From Aristolochia californica (lineage: Eukaryota; Streptophyta; Magnoliopsida; Piperales; Aristolochiaceae): 64,000 bases of DNA. Each line of letters starts with the position of its first letter. The first letter of the stretch is position 1. Of this stretch, positions 11,341 through 23,400 are shown one piece after another. The notes under the pieces are model-generated. The model was given only the letters and a program-made list of their open reading frames with translations. It made no database searches and was not told where the DNA came from. Location: the NCBI GenBank assembly GCA_029961685.1, contig JARWKL010000010.1:4566269-4630268 (forward strand), in the 5' to 3' direction. A program made the position numbers and the translations under genes.

Positions 11341-11860
11341 CCATGCCCTCTCCAAGTTGTGATAGAATCAACTAGCATTGAGTGTATTCTTTTAAAGTTT
11401 TCTATTGTAATATGTGCCTGATTAAGAGGCTTTGTGTTTAATAGTAAACCTAGCAATATTTACAAAGTTGTACACCAAACAAGATTTGGATAAACTGATT
11501 GGTAGTTTCTTGTGAAAATCCTATTGTGGGTCTAAGTTCCTACACCTAGTTGTTGCTTATCATAAGTCCCAAGTGTGGGTAGGTCTTGTAATTTGGACCT
11601 TTTGGGTTTGTTGTTATAGGTGCCATTAAGTTGATGTTTAGTGGATTTAATTGTGAGGTGCAACTTGGGATGGATATAGCAACCTAATTTGGGGTTGTGA
11701 ACCATTATAAACTTGTTATGTTTATTGTGATCAGTTAGTTATTGCATGTCTTATTTGTTTTAGTGACACAATACTTTTGAATTGGCCATTAAAGAGTCGT
11801 AAACCTATTTAATCCCCTCCCCCTCCCCTGCCCTTCTATGTTTAAACTTAATTTTCAAAT
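11341..11860. other. Intergenic, nothing recognised
   Basis: Moderately AT-rich single-copy-looking sequence; no open frame or repeat structure that could be supported. Confidence 0.4.
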
Positions 11861-11869
11861 GACTTTAGT

Positions 11870-12250
11870 GTGGGGGGGGGGGGGGGGTGTCAAATTAAAA
11901 TAAAAAGTTATGCAGAAAAGCAATTCAAAGTAAAGAACAACATGCACACACCATAGGGACAAATAAATTTTTTGTTACCGATGTTCCCTTAGTGGTAGTT
12001 ACAGCCCAAAAACCCTTGCTTGGGAAAATTCTACTATTAAGTTCTAATAGCTCAAAATTTACCAAAGAGATTCCGACTCTTTTTGGCTGCATGTAAGTCA
12101 ATACATGATTTTACATAATGCCAATCTCCCCAAGAGATTGTTAGTAAATTCTAACTCTATCTAGGTCTTTTTATCTAGATTAACAAGTTCTAAATGAATC
12201 TTTCACAGTTACATAAAAAGAAAAGAAAAAAGTTACACCGTTATAGAAAG
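11870..12250 (-). mobile_element. LTR-type fragment with 16-G run
   Basis: A run of 16 G at 11872-11887 is followed by tgtcaaattaaaataaaaag and then words (accatagggacaaa, taccgatgttcccttagtgg, ccaatctccccaagagattg) that are the reverse complement of 4500-4790. It is therefore the same LTR-like repeat in the opposite orientation. Confidence 0.6.
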
Positions 12251-12676
12251 TTTTTCCTTGAGAGATTCAAGTTGCCTCCTTGGTAGCATGTCATGAAATG
12301 ATCAAAGAATTGTAATATAATGAATGCAAGGATGATTGAAAGAGTATTATTTTTCTTTGAATCTCTCTTTCTCTCTAGGGTTCATGTGAATGGAGTCCCT
12401 AAAGGTCAGCTCATGCTGACCCTTGTTTGGGTAAGTAACTTAGCCACGTAGGGAAGAAAAATATAGAAAATTCATTCAGATTTCTTGAGCTATATATGAG
12501 ATCAAAGCCGGAGCAGCGTTATGCATCATGGTTTTGCGGGAAATTATGGAATCCTTAAAATTTAATCCTTATCAGCTTTGTAACCTGAAGGATCAACATT
12601 GGACGGTTGGGATGGACGGAGGGTGTCGGTAGATCACCCAAGAAGTCGCTCCTTCCCCGTAAGGGAAAGATTTGAA

Positions 12677-15600
12677 ATGACGGCCACTTCCTCTATGTCG
12701 TGGAGGGCATCTCGAAGTTTCCTAAGCTCCTTGACCAAAACCCCTGGAGTTCTCCTAGCCCGAAAAACTATCAGAAGTCTTGATTCCTGCAGAACCTTGA
12801 AACTCTCATCAAGTGTAACAGCGATGGCGAGTGATCGAACCTCGGGTGTCTCTTCTGCCGGACTGGACAGTGATGGAGGGATCCCGAGCTTCGCGTTGTC
12901 TCCATCGAGCTTCTTCAAAATTCAGAAGGGTGACATTACGAAATGGTTCGTCAACGGCGAGACGGACGCAGTTGTGAGTTTTCTTGTGTGCTGTTGTGGC
13001 TCTTTCAATCTAGACTAATTTATCAAATCCCGTAAGTGAACACCCGAAGTGCTTGGTTTTGAGGTGTCACTGTAAATACTCTTTTAGTACTCCTAGGAGT
13101 GGCGCTTGTCCTTTTGCTTGGGTGAGCGTTCAATTGCACTATGCTTTCTTCTTCTTAGGTAATCAATAACGTTTCATTTCTTACGTTCCGTAAAGGGTAC
13201 AGAGGCCACTGCCCCTTCGCCAACCTTCATTTACTTGATAATGTCTCTTCCATTTTTCATCATGATTGGCTAGGATCTTTGAGGCAGAAGGTTGTCAGAC
13301 GATATCCTGTGCGGAATCAAATTATTGCGCCATGGGTTGGTGTAATGTGGTAAAATCGCCGTTCAAAGCAATGGCTTTGCTTAATGTGCTTTTGACTATT
13401 CTCGGATGGGCGGCTAACTCTTTCACTATCCAGCGTTGATCGTGTTGTTGGGCTATCAAGTTAATTTTATATTCACATGGCAACATTGTGTGTTATGTGA
13501 AGAACCTGAAGTTGCCTTTATTCAATAATAGGTTGCTATGATTCTTACTTACAGGAACTGTTTTTGTAGGTTAACGCAGCAAATGAGAGAATGCTTGGAG
13601 GTGGTGGTGTGGATGGAGGTAACTGCTATTGAAAATTTTCACTATTTCAAAAAAAAAAAAAAAAAAAAAAACTGCTACTGAAATTCTCAATGAAGTTAAA
13701 TGTGAAGTTACCCTAATGTTGCAAACTTTCTTCATCAGCTATACATAGAAGTGCAGGCCCAGAACTAGTGGCTGCATGCAGGGAAGTCCCAGAGGTCCGA
13801 CCTGGTGTCCGCTGCCCCACTGGGGAAGCCCGGATAACTCCGTATGTACTTGTTTAAGTATTGAGAGTCTTATGACATTTGCTCCTTGTAGTTGACAAAT
13901 TTGCTTGAATGTCTCCCTACCCTCATTTGACCACTTGTCTTAATTTTGGATAATGCAGAGCCTTTAGGTTACCTGTATCTCATGTAATTCATACAGTTGG
14001 GCCCATTTATGCCTCTGACCCGCACCCTGAGACATCCTTGCAAAATGCATACAGGTAGTCTGTTAGATGGGGTTGATGCTACTAGCAAATGGTGATTTTT
14101 CTCTAATTTTTGCAATTTGCACAGGAACTCCTTAAGGCTTGCTAGAGAGAACAACATCCAGTATATTGCCTTTCCTGCCATATCATGTGGTGTATATGGG
14201 TAAGATTGGATGGCCCTTGTCCTTCCTGAATCTAGTTGAGAGTATTTTGCATAACTTATGTTACCATTAACCACTTGAAGAAAACCTTGGGCTGTTTCCT
14301 TTGATAGTTTTAGTTCACATTCAATTTTTACGCACATCTCATACCTGACATGTCTGTGAAAAGTGACTGGATCACTGGATCCTAGTGCACCATCAAAGGA
14401 TCCAACTGCATAACCTGTATCATTGCTAGTAAGTACATTTAAGTTGTAGTTTTTACTTGACTGACCCATGGAACATCCTTCACATGAAACATTCTTCCTT
14501 TGAGATTGGAGGTAGTGAGCATGCTTTTGATTTTACTGGAGCCTTTCTACTTTTGAGTTGAGAAGGAGAGCTGGGTCTGCATACTGGACTCCTCACTGTC
14601 AAATCAACTTAACAAATTCACTATTGGCTGATTAAGGCATTTCAGTCTGCCTGAATAACTCTTAAATGCCTGAAAAATGGCTGTTTAATGATTGTAAACG
14701 TCTGATTATTTTGCCTATGTCTTGTCTGTGAGGATTCTCTGAGTCTCAGTCTTGTAGTTAATTACTTCAAAAAATATATTGATGACAGCGACCTCTATCA
14801 TGCTATAAAGTTTCTTTCTTCAGGTTTTATAGCAATAGAGAGAGAACTGGGGATTATTGGTGGACTATTTTTTCATAAATTGGCCTCATATCTGAAATCG
14901 TCCTTCAGCAAATTAAAATGATAATGAGTGTCATTGGATCAATTTCCTTCCCTACTGCAGAACCCTACTGCAGAGTGTGATACGTTATCCTCTCCTCCTT
15001 ATCATCAAAACTCTTAAATTTAGTCATATCAGTGGCTATGTGTATCAAACTAGGGTTGTGACTTTTTTCCTGTCATGGGAAGTCCTTTATGCAGCAATTA
15101 TCAAAATTTATGGGATGCACTTCTTTTTCTTTTTTTTTTCCCCTGTATATCTTAAAAACTGATTTTGAAACACTGCAACAACTTAAATAGTACCAAACTG
15201 CTCTGAAGAATTCCATGGTAGGAAGGCCAAACCCAAGCTTTGCGGTCTTCCATTCCATGGCATCATTAAACTAATTGCATCTCTGAAGTTTCTGGACTAG
15301 TTGGTTTTGGAGGAACCAAAGAAGGTAAAATGGATTAATAATTAAAGAACTTAAACTAAACCATGGGACTGCATGCAGTGTTCACCTATGTTTAGCAAGT
15401 GTTAATGAACCTGCTCATGGTAATTGGACCTTCCTGATGAGGTGGTTGTCGCAGTGGCAGGGATGCCTTGAGGTAATCATGGGAACCACAAATGATGATA
15501 CCTAGGATTGCACAATACACGATTTTTTTAAGTGCCAAAACAGGGGATGGGAGATGCAGAACTGAAGCAAAATAGGTGTAGGTAAATCTCCTTTGGGCCA

Positions 15601-16678
15601 ACATTTGGAGAAATATTTTCATTGCTTTAATTAGACATTTGTTGGGTTTATTAAATGGTCTACAATTAATGCCAGTGTCTCTCCTTGATAAATAGTGATA
15701 CTATCTTCTGACCAGTTAGTCAACAACTCCAACAGTATGGTTGATGGTTACACTACACACACTGACAGAAAGTTCATACATGAATAAATTTAGTTGACCA
15801 GGCTCTACTCAGCTGATATGGCATGTGTTAGTCCAAACATGAACACCTGAGAATAAATCTTTGAATGGCATAGTACTCTTCCTGAGCTTAGATATGCGAG
15901 TATTTTTTCCAATCAAGTTGGTCTCAGCATGTATTCTCGCAGTTTTGCTCTTTTGTGCTATTAGCGATCTCAGTAATGGCTGGGACAAAGCTCTGAAGAC
16001 AATGATTTTGCTCCTTTTATTGATGAAATTGGAACCACCCAAATGTTAAGTTTCGTGTTTTAGAATACGCATATATTATATTTTACTGGTTACGTATGCA
16101 TTTATGTTTGCAGGCAGCTGGGTGTTTGATGTTTTCTTCTACCTTTGTGCAGCTATCCTTTTAAAGAAGCTTCTAGAATAGCCATATTAACAATTAAGGA
16201 GTTCGGTGCCGACTTCAAAGAGGTAGCATATCGTCCGTATATAGTTCTTGCATGGTTGTGTATAGAAGTCCTCCCATAATATCAGTTTGTTCTTTTGGTT
16301 TCTTTGTCATCTTTGTTGCATGCATTTGTCAAAGCCCCTTCTTTTAAATACTTCCAGTTTCTTCATTGTCTCTCATTAATTTTCCATCTTTGAGGTGTTT
16401 CATACATGATTTAGTTTAGTGTTCCCCCTGATACTCTAATGCTCTTCTAGTCAGTTTTCAAAGATTGGATATGGAAAAACCAGATCCCTTAGCATTGAAC
16501 TGAATTTGCCTTCTTTGATTCTTTTAAACCAATTAAAACTCTGGTGCACCTTATTCTGTTATTGGGAATCTCATTAACTGTTTCACTTGATCTTGATAAT
16601 TCCTCATAGGTGCACTTTGTGCTGTTCTCTGATGATACATACAACGCTTGGTTGGAAGAAGCCAATGAGTTGCTGTAG
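12677..16678 (+). CDS. Macro-domain (ADP-ribose binding/hydrolase) protein, MacroD-like, 7 exons
   Basis: Seven exons join in frame: 12677-12973, 13570-13618, 13739-13841, 13959-14054, 14125-14199, 16153-16222, 16610-16678 (759 nt, 252 residues plus stop), all with GT-AG introns. The domain starts at KIQKGDITKW (81-90). It shows the Asn-rich NAAN (101-104) and GGGGVDGAIH loop (about 109-118) that bind ADP-ribose in MacroD-type enzymes, then TVGPIY, FPAISCGVYGYP and the C-terminal FVLFSDDTYNAWLEEANEL. Family members remove ADP-ribose from proteins or hydrolyse O-acetyl-ADP-ribose. The first 50 residues are rich in Ser, Arg and Leu with almost no acid, suggesting a plastid or mitochondrial transit peptide; a second Met at 50 could give a shorter form. 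The ATG at 12677 is the first in frame; a near-cognate upstream TTG was not used. Intron 5 is 1.95 kb; the others are short except intron 1 (596 bp). Confidence 0.93.
13651..13672. repeat. Poly(A) tract in intron 2 of the macro gene
   Basis: More than 20 A residues flanked by near-identical aactgctattgaaa (about 13620) and aactgctactgaaa (about 13671), as if a short poly(A) retroposition made a small target duplication. Confidence 0.5.
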
Positions 16679-16867
16679 GGAGATCAGAAGAAACTAAACT
16701 GAAGTAGCTTGATTTCGGATTTTTAATGATAGTTCTGCGTTTTTGTTTGCTCTAACATGCTCTAAATGTCTATGATCAGGAAAGCTCATAACTTGTTTTG
16801 CTCATGATGATTTACCCTATTTGCTGTTAATGGCCTGAGCTTCCCAAAATCAAACTCTATCCAACTC

Positions 16868-16873
16868 AATAAA
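16868..16873 (+). terminator. Candidate polyadenylation signal of the macro gene
   Basis: AATAAA about 190 bp after the stop codon, in a 3'-UTR-like AT-rich context. Confidence 0.45.
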
Positions 16874-17487
16874 AACCTCATGGATGTATATTAAAAACCC
16901 AATAAGACTGGACTTTCAGTGAAGTTTTAATGGATATCCCATAAACGGAGCTGGTTCTTAATTGAAACACATCCTAAGTAACTTCAATTAAAGACACTAA
17001 ATATTTGTTATTATCAAAATTATTTCCTGGGAAAGCAATTTAGAAGGCATTAGATAAAATATGAATTAAAAATTTTGAATCTAATCCAAGTGACAAGATA
17101 GACTGAATTAAGTGGACTGCAATGTAACTTTTGTACAATGTAAGAGGGAATCTAAACGTCAGATAATTCAGATTATCTTTAAATTGAGAGTACAACCCAA
17201 GCTGATCAACATATCCATCCTGATACACAACAAAACTTGTGTTCTTTACATGAACAAACTCAAAACCACCACATCAGAAAGGTTGATTTCTCAAATTTGT
17301 ATGCTCCCAGAAAATTTGACATCTCCAAGAAAGAGTTCGAAATTGACTTACAGAAAAGAAGAAAAATTTACAATACACTATGAAATTTACAAGGATCAAA
17401 ACAAAAAATTCTATAGCAAAAAAGATAAACGAGAGACAAAACAAGCATTTGTACAGACAGAACTAAGCAGAATCCGCTACAGTTAGC

Positions 17488-20400
17488 TCAGGTCTCTTTA
17501 TTCTTGGCGAAACCTCTTGGAAGTCTGCTTATCACATTTGCATCAACAATGTTGTAGTGCTTAGAAATTTTCATGTGGACGATCCCAGCATACCTATCAA
17601 CATGTTCTTCATATTTACTGTACAAGGCAGGTACGGTGATGGAAAGAATGGTACCTGGAACCAGTCAAAAGTTAAAAATTACATCAAAATTAGTGAACTT
17701 CATACATGACGGCATGGATTTAGACATTGTTAACTGCAATCTTCCCAGATGAGACCTTGAATTCTCTGCTATGACCGAAATGTTTCCTTACAAGTCGCCA
17801 ATACATGTGGCAAATAGGCAAACTTAATATGCTCATCTACAAAAATATCAATTTCAGCTACAAAATTTTCTTGTCGAACCCCCTATCCTCTTGAGACAAG
17901 AAACCAATATCTCACACTAAAAACTCTCCCACATGACCATTGAGCCAAAGCCCAATAGACTCGGCTACAAAATGTACATCATATCTTAAAATAAGAAATT
18001 ATATAACTCCAAGATTCATGCAGACAAAGAACTTGCTCAAATACATTTTATTGAGCCTCATACGATTATAGCAACTCATGGCTAACATAACAAAAAACAG
18101 AGGGGAAAGACATTTAAGACACAAAAGGGGGCAAAAAAGATTTTTTTCTTTTTTTGCTTTCGGATAACAATGAGAGATTTTATTAAGAGAGAGAGGCAAG
18201 AAGAATCATCCAAGCAACTCATGACTAACATAACAAAAACAGAGGGGAAGAAAATTAAGACACAATAGGGCAAAAAAGATATTTTTTTTCTTTTTTTACT
18301 TTTTTTGCTTTCGGAGAACAGTGAGAGATTTTATTAAGAGCAAGAGAGAAAGGCAAGAAGAGTCATCCAAGCAACTCGTGGCTAACATAACAAAAACAGG
18401 GGTGAAGACAATTAAGACACAATAGGGGGCAAACAAGATTTATTCTCTTTTTTTTTTTTTTGGCTTTCAGAGAGCAGTGAGAGATTTTATTAAGAGCAAG
18501 AGAGAAAGGCAAGAAGAGTCATCCAAGCAACTCATGGCTAACATAACAAAAACAGGGGAAGACAATTAAGACACAACAAGGGACAATTTTTTTTTTTCTT
18601 TTTTTTGCTTTCGGAGAACGGTGAGAGATTTTATTAAGAGCAAGAGAGAAAGGCAAGAAGAGTCATCCAAGCAACTCGTGGCTAACATAACAAAAACAGG
18701 GGTGAAGACAATTAAGACATAATAAGGGGCAAAAAGAATTTTTTTTTTTTTTTTTTTGGCTTTCGGAGAACAGTGAGAGATTTTATTAAGAGCAAGAGAG
18801 AAAGGCAAGAAGAGTCATCCAAGCAACTCATGGCTAACATAACAAAAACAGAGGGGAAGACAATTAAGACACAATAGGGGGCAAAAAAAAATTTCTTTTC
18901 TTTTAGGAGAACAGTGAGAGATTTTATTAAGAGCAAGAGAGAAAGGCAAGAAGAGTCATCACGGGCTCAAGTGCAGGGTGTGATTATTTGGTCTGGTCTC
19001 TCAGCGGTTCCGGCTTGCTTTCATTAACTTTAAGTGAGGGTGCATTGCTCGACTACTACATCTAGGGGCGGGAAAACAGACGTTCTTTCTGGTTATGAAA
19101 TCGCTTAGGTTGCAAAGCAAGCTCCCGAAGCTAATAGCAAACGGGCAATTGAGGCGAGGCGGTTAACTGCCGAAGGATTGAAGCGAATAGCAACCTAAGC
19201 CCTCGGGGAAAATTTGTAGCTTTCTCATTTCCAAAGAGTAGTCACTAAGGTATTAGCTGAAGTGTCTTACATGACTCTTACATCAAAAAGTCTCACAAAG
19301 CAACAATTCATATAGCAGAATCTTACAAGAGTTTCGCGAAAGGAAGTCTCACAAAAAGTCTCAATTAAAAAATGTTTTAGTTATACTAATCTTCTATTCT
19401 TGTTCAATTGTTTAATTACTCTAGGACTTAAGTATTTGGCTTTCAAAGTAATTGAGATATGAATAGTTTAATTGTAATCCAATTCTACTAGTCTCCTCTA
19501 TAACAAATAGAGGCTCATTGCAATCAATGATAATCAAGTCAATGAATTATTTCTTTTTTCCAGAAATTCAACATGGTATTAGAGCAAGTTTTGTGATTTG
19601 ACTTGTTCAACCCACAAATATAATATGATTATTTTCTTATCTATCATCTCTACTAGTTTAGGTTTGTGTTTTTCTTTATCTTCCTCATTCATGTTTCTAG
19701 TCCCAGTACATGTTTTTCCCATAACATTCATACCTCTATAATACTGTTTACATACTGCAAATTATCTATTAATAGACAGGATTTTGAGTCTATTTTCCAA
19801 CTCAAAAACAATTTTGCCAATCAGAGTTTTTTATAAAGAGAACCCGACATTTGAAGAAGCAAAGGTCAAGCAACAGGAAAAGTTTAAGCAACAACAGAAA
19901 GTTACGTTTTTTTAGGCATTTTATATCAGCAAGAAAGAGACTTTATGTTACAATGTGGGAGCCACCATGGTACACAAGCTAGCCTCCTCCCTTATGTCCA
20001 CGTTATTGAAGAAGAGTTCTAGTTCAACTTATATTAGACCTCTAGTAGATTGTGTTATCTTTTCATGATAGACTTATCATAGAGAGTTAGAGTTGGAATG
20101 TAATTTGGAGATTGAAAGGTTAATTGTATAATAATTCTATCACTTCCTCTACTATAAATAGAGGTCTTGTAATTCGGAATTAAACAAGTTATACATCTCC
20201 TTCTTGAGTAAATCTCTCTCTCTTGCTTGGTGCACACCTTTTTTTCTTCTTCTCTTCTCTCTACCCAAGAGCTTTTCTCCCCTTTTCTTTTTTTTTTCTC
20301 TCTTCTCTTGCTCGAAATATTGGAAAAAGCATCCTAAATTCAACATGCTATCAAAGCATTAAATTTAGGATCCCTGGTCAAAAGGAATGCGCTAAAAAGA

Positions 20401-23400
20401 TATGGTCAACACCACTCAAAGAAGACTCTTTTGTGAAGAAAGATCACAAACCGTGAGATAAGTTCTTCATTTTTTTTATTACTTCATGTTACTGGTTTCC
20501 AAATTTCGAAGATGATTTAAAGAGGAGTATGTGAATGTTTTTCATCTTATGATATTGTGGATATACATGCCTCTCCATCTAGAAGAAGCTATCAAAACAG
20601 TTGTCGGTTTGGAATTTCTGTGAACCGAGACCAGTCCATGATCAGATTGTTGGAAAAAAAAAAAAAATTGTGGGAACAAGTGTCCTTTGATATAGAAGAT
20701 TGATATTGAGTCTCTTATAAGTGGAATTTAAGGAACAAAAATCAGAATACTGATTTAATGTTAATGCTAAAGTTCTCCATACATCAAGTTGTTTGAAGAA
20801 TACTACTTAGTGTTATTGTAAGAAATTTTTTGAGAGTTATTTTCGTTGAAGGACCTATCATGGCCGAAGCAAATATGAATATCAAAGGTGATATACTGAG
20901 AATTACCACTATACCCTTACGAGGGGTAGCAAATTTTATGAGTTAGTCCACATCGGTTCGGAGGTTTCTTATAACAATGACCTACTTGGTCACCTCACCA
21001 ACCGAGGACCACCTATTGATGAAGAAGATATTTTTTATCACAAATGGTTGAAAAATGATACCTTGGTGATTAGTTGGCTAATCAACAGCATGGAAGAACA
21101 TGTCTCCAACAATGTCATTCATCTTGACACTGCTATACAAATTTGGGAGACATGTGCTAAGATGTATTCTTGCCCGGATACTCTACATAGACCATATGAC
21201 ATTCCTCCAAAGGATGTTGAATACTAAACAAGGAGAAAATATCCATGAATACTTGGCCCGCTTTAGAGGCTTTCTTCAAGAGTGGAAGTTAGCTCAACCT
21301 TCAACCATAGATATTTCTGTCCAAGACAAGCAGAAGGAAGCCTTAATTACTGCTATTTGCCTTGCAAATATTAAACCACATCTTGAGATTGCCAAGAGTC
21401 AACTTTTGAGTGCTTCTGTTGTCCCCATGTTTGATAATGTTTATGCAACATTACTCCGTATTCTAGACACTTCTTCCGCCACTACTGAAGTATCATCCAC
21501 TATGTATTCAGATCATAGAGGAACATCATCTGACCGCAATCAAGGCTGAGGCAGAGGTTATAGAGGAGGCCGAGGAAGAGATGGAAGGACTGATGTCGGT
21601 AGAGCATATGGGAAAGAATGTACTCATTGTAAAAATTTGGCTACACTGTAGATCAATGCTATTACAAGGATTACAAGGCAAGCAGTTACTGTGGACAATA
21701 TGATCATTATAAAGAAATATGCTATAAAGCCAATTGACAATTAGTATTGACAAAGGCTAATCAAGCCTTTGTAAGTGATACAAAAGAAGAATAGCCCCAC
21801 AAAATCAGCAGCACAAAATTTTTTTACTGATGAAGAGTATGAACTATTTCAGAAAATGAAGACAATTTTGGGTTCTTCTCCTAGTTCCTCAGCAACTACT
21901 GATGCCACTACTGCTTCAAGTATGTTATCTGCCTCATCTTCATCTTGGATAATTGACTCAGGAGCCTCCGAACATCTTGCAGGTAACAAAAATTTATTAC
22001 ATTCTCTATCTCTGTGTCTCTCACACAAGTTTGTTACCATAGCTAACGGTTCTCAAACCAAATTCCAAGGAAAATGATCCACTTTTGTCACACCATCACT
22101 TCCGCTAACTGATATTCTATTCGTTCCTACTTTTCCTTTGAATCTATTATCTGTTAATCAACTGACAAAATATTTTAATTAATCTGTTACCTTCTCACCC
22201 ACTTCATGTGTATTTCAGGATCTTATAACGAAGCAGGTGATTGGTGGAGGTCATGAACAAGGAGGGCTTTACTACCTGGACATGTCAAAAATGAATATGG
22301 TTTTCCACCATTGAAAATGAGACATGGTTATGGCACAATCGGTTGGGACATCCATCTGCACAGTTTCTTCATTATGTGTTTCCTACTCTTAAAGTAAGGT
22401 CAGAATTTCATTGTGAGGTTTGTAAAATGAGTAAACATCAAAGGAGTACATACTCTCCTCGTCCAGAAATCAAAAGTGTTACTCCATTTTCTTCAATTCA
22501 TACTGATGTCTAGGGCCCTTGAGTGTCTCAAACATTCTCAAGCAAAATATTTTATTACATTTATTGATGATTTCACTCGCACAACTTGGTTGTTTGTATT
22601 TAAGGAGCGTTCTGAAATACCATTGATTTTTAAGTCATTTCATGCTATGGTACTCACACAATTTGGTCAGAAAATAAAAATACTCTAATCTGATAATGCC
22701 AAAGAATATATTTCCAAAGACCTTGACTCCTTTAGTCGAAAAAATGGCATTATCCATTAAACATCACATGTCTACACTCCTCAACAAAATGGTGTAGCCG
22801 AACGGAAAAATCGTCATATTCTTGAGGTAGCTTGAGGTTTATTATATGCCATGAAAGTTCCCTACTTTTACTGGCCTCATGCAATCCTTACGGCTCACTT
22901 TCTTATAAATCGTCTACCATCTTCTATTCTTGGTAATAAATCTCCTTACTCTAGATTATTACCAAATGATGATTCGTTTTCACTACCTTTGAGTCTTCAG
23001 ATGTCAATGTTTTGTTCATAATTCATTTCCTAGACCGGTTGTGCCCCGTGATACAGAGATTATTCAACCCCCAGAGTAAGTGTCTGACACCACACCTGCT
23101 GAGTTAACAGATCCCACAGAGGTAAATCCTTCATCCTCAGTTGTTTTTGGCCCTCAATATGATACTCGTCCTATTGTTGTACAGAAATAACCTAGATCAT
23201 GCACTCGACCTTCTATTTCTCATCCCATTTCAAATTTTGTGTCTCATCATCGCCTCTCACATCTATGTTGTCAATTTCTTTCTTCTATTTCCTCCATATC
23301 TGTTCCACAATCCTATCAGAAGGCTCTACAACATCCAGGGTGGAAGGCAGCAATGGATGAAGAAATGAAGACACTTAATGACAATCAGACATGATCACTG

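Noticed and set aside
13969..14469. 166-residue minus-strand open frame
   Set aside because: It is antisense to exons 4 and 5 of the macro gene, whose plus-strand reading is clearly conserved; the frame has no domain signal.
18081..18960. CRISPR-like appearance of regularly spaced repeats
   Set aside because: Units of about 150 bp are repeated over their whole length with no unique spacers, in a eukaryotic intron; it is a minisatellite.
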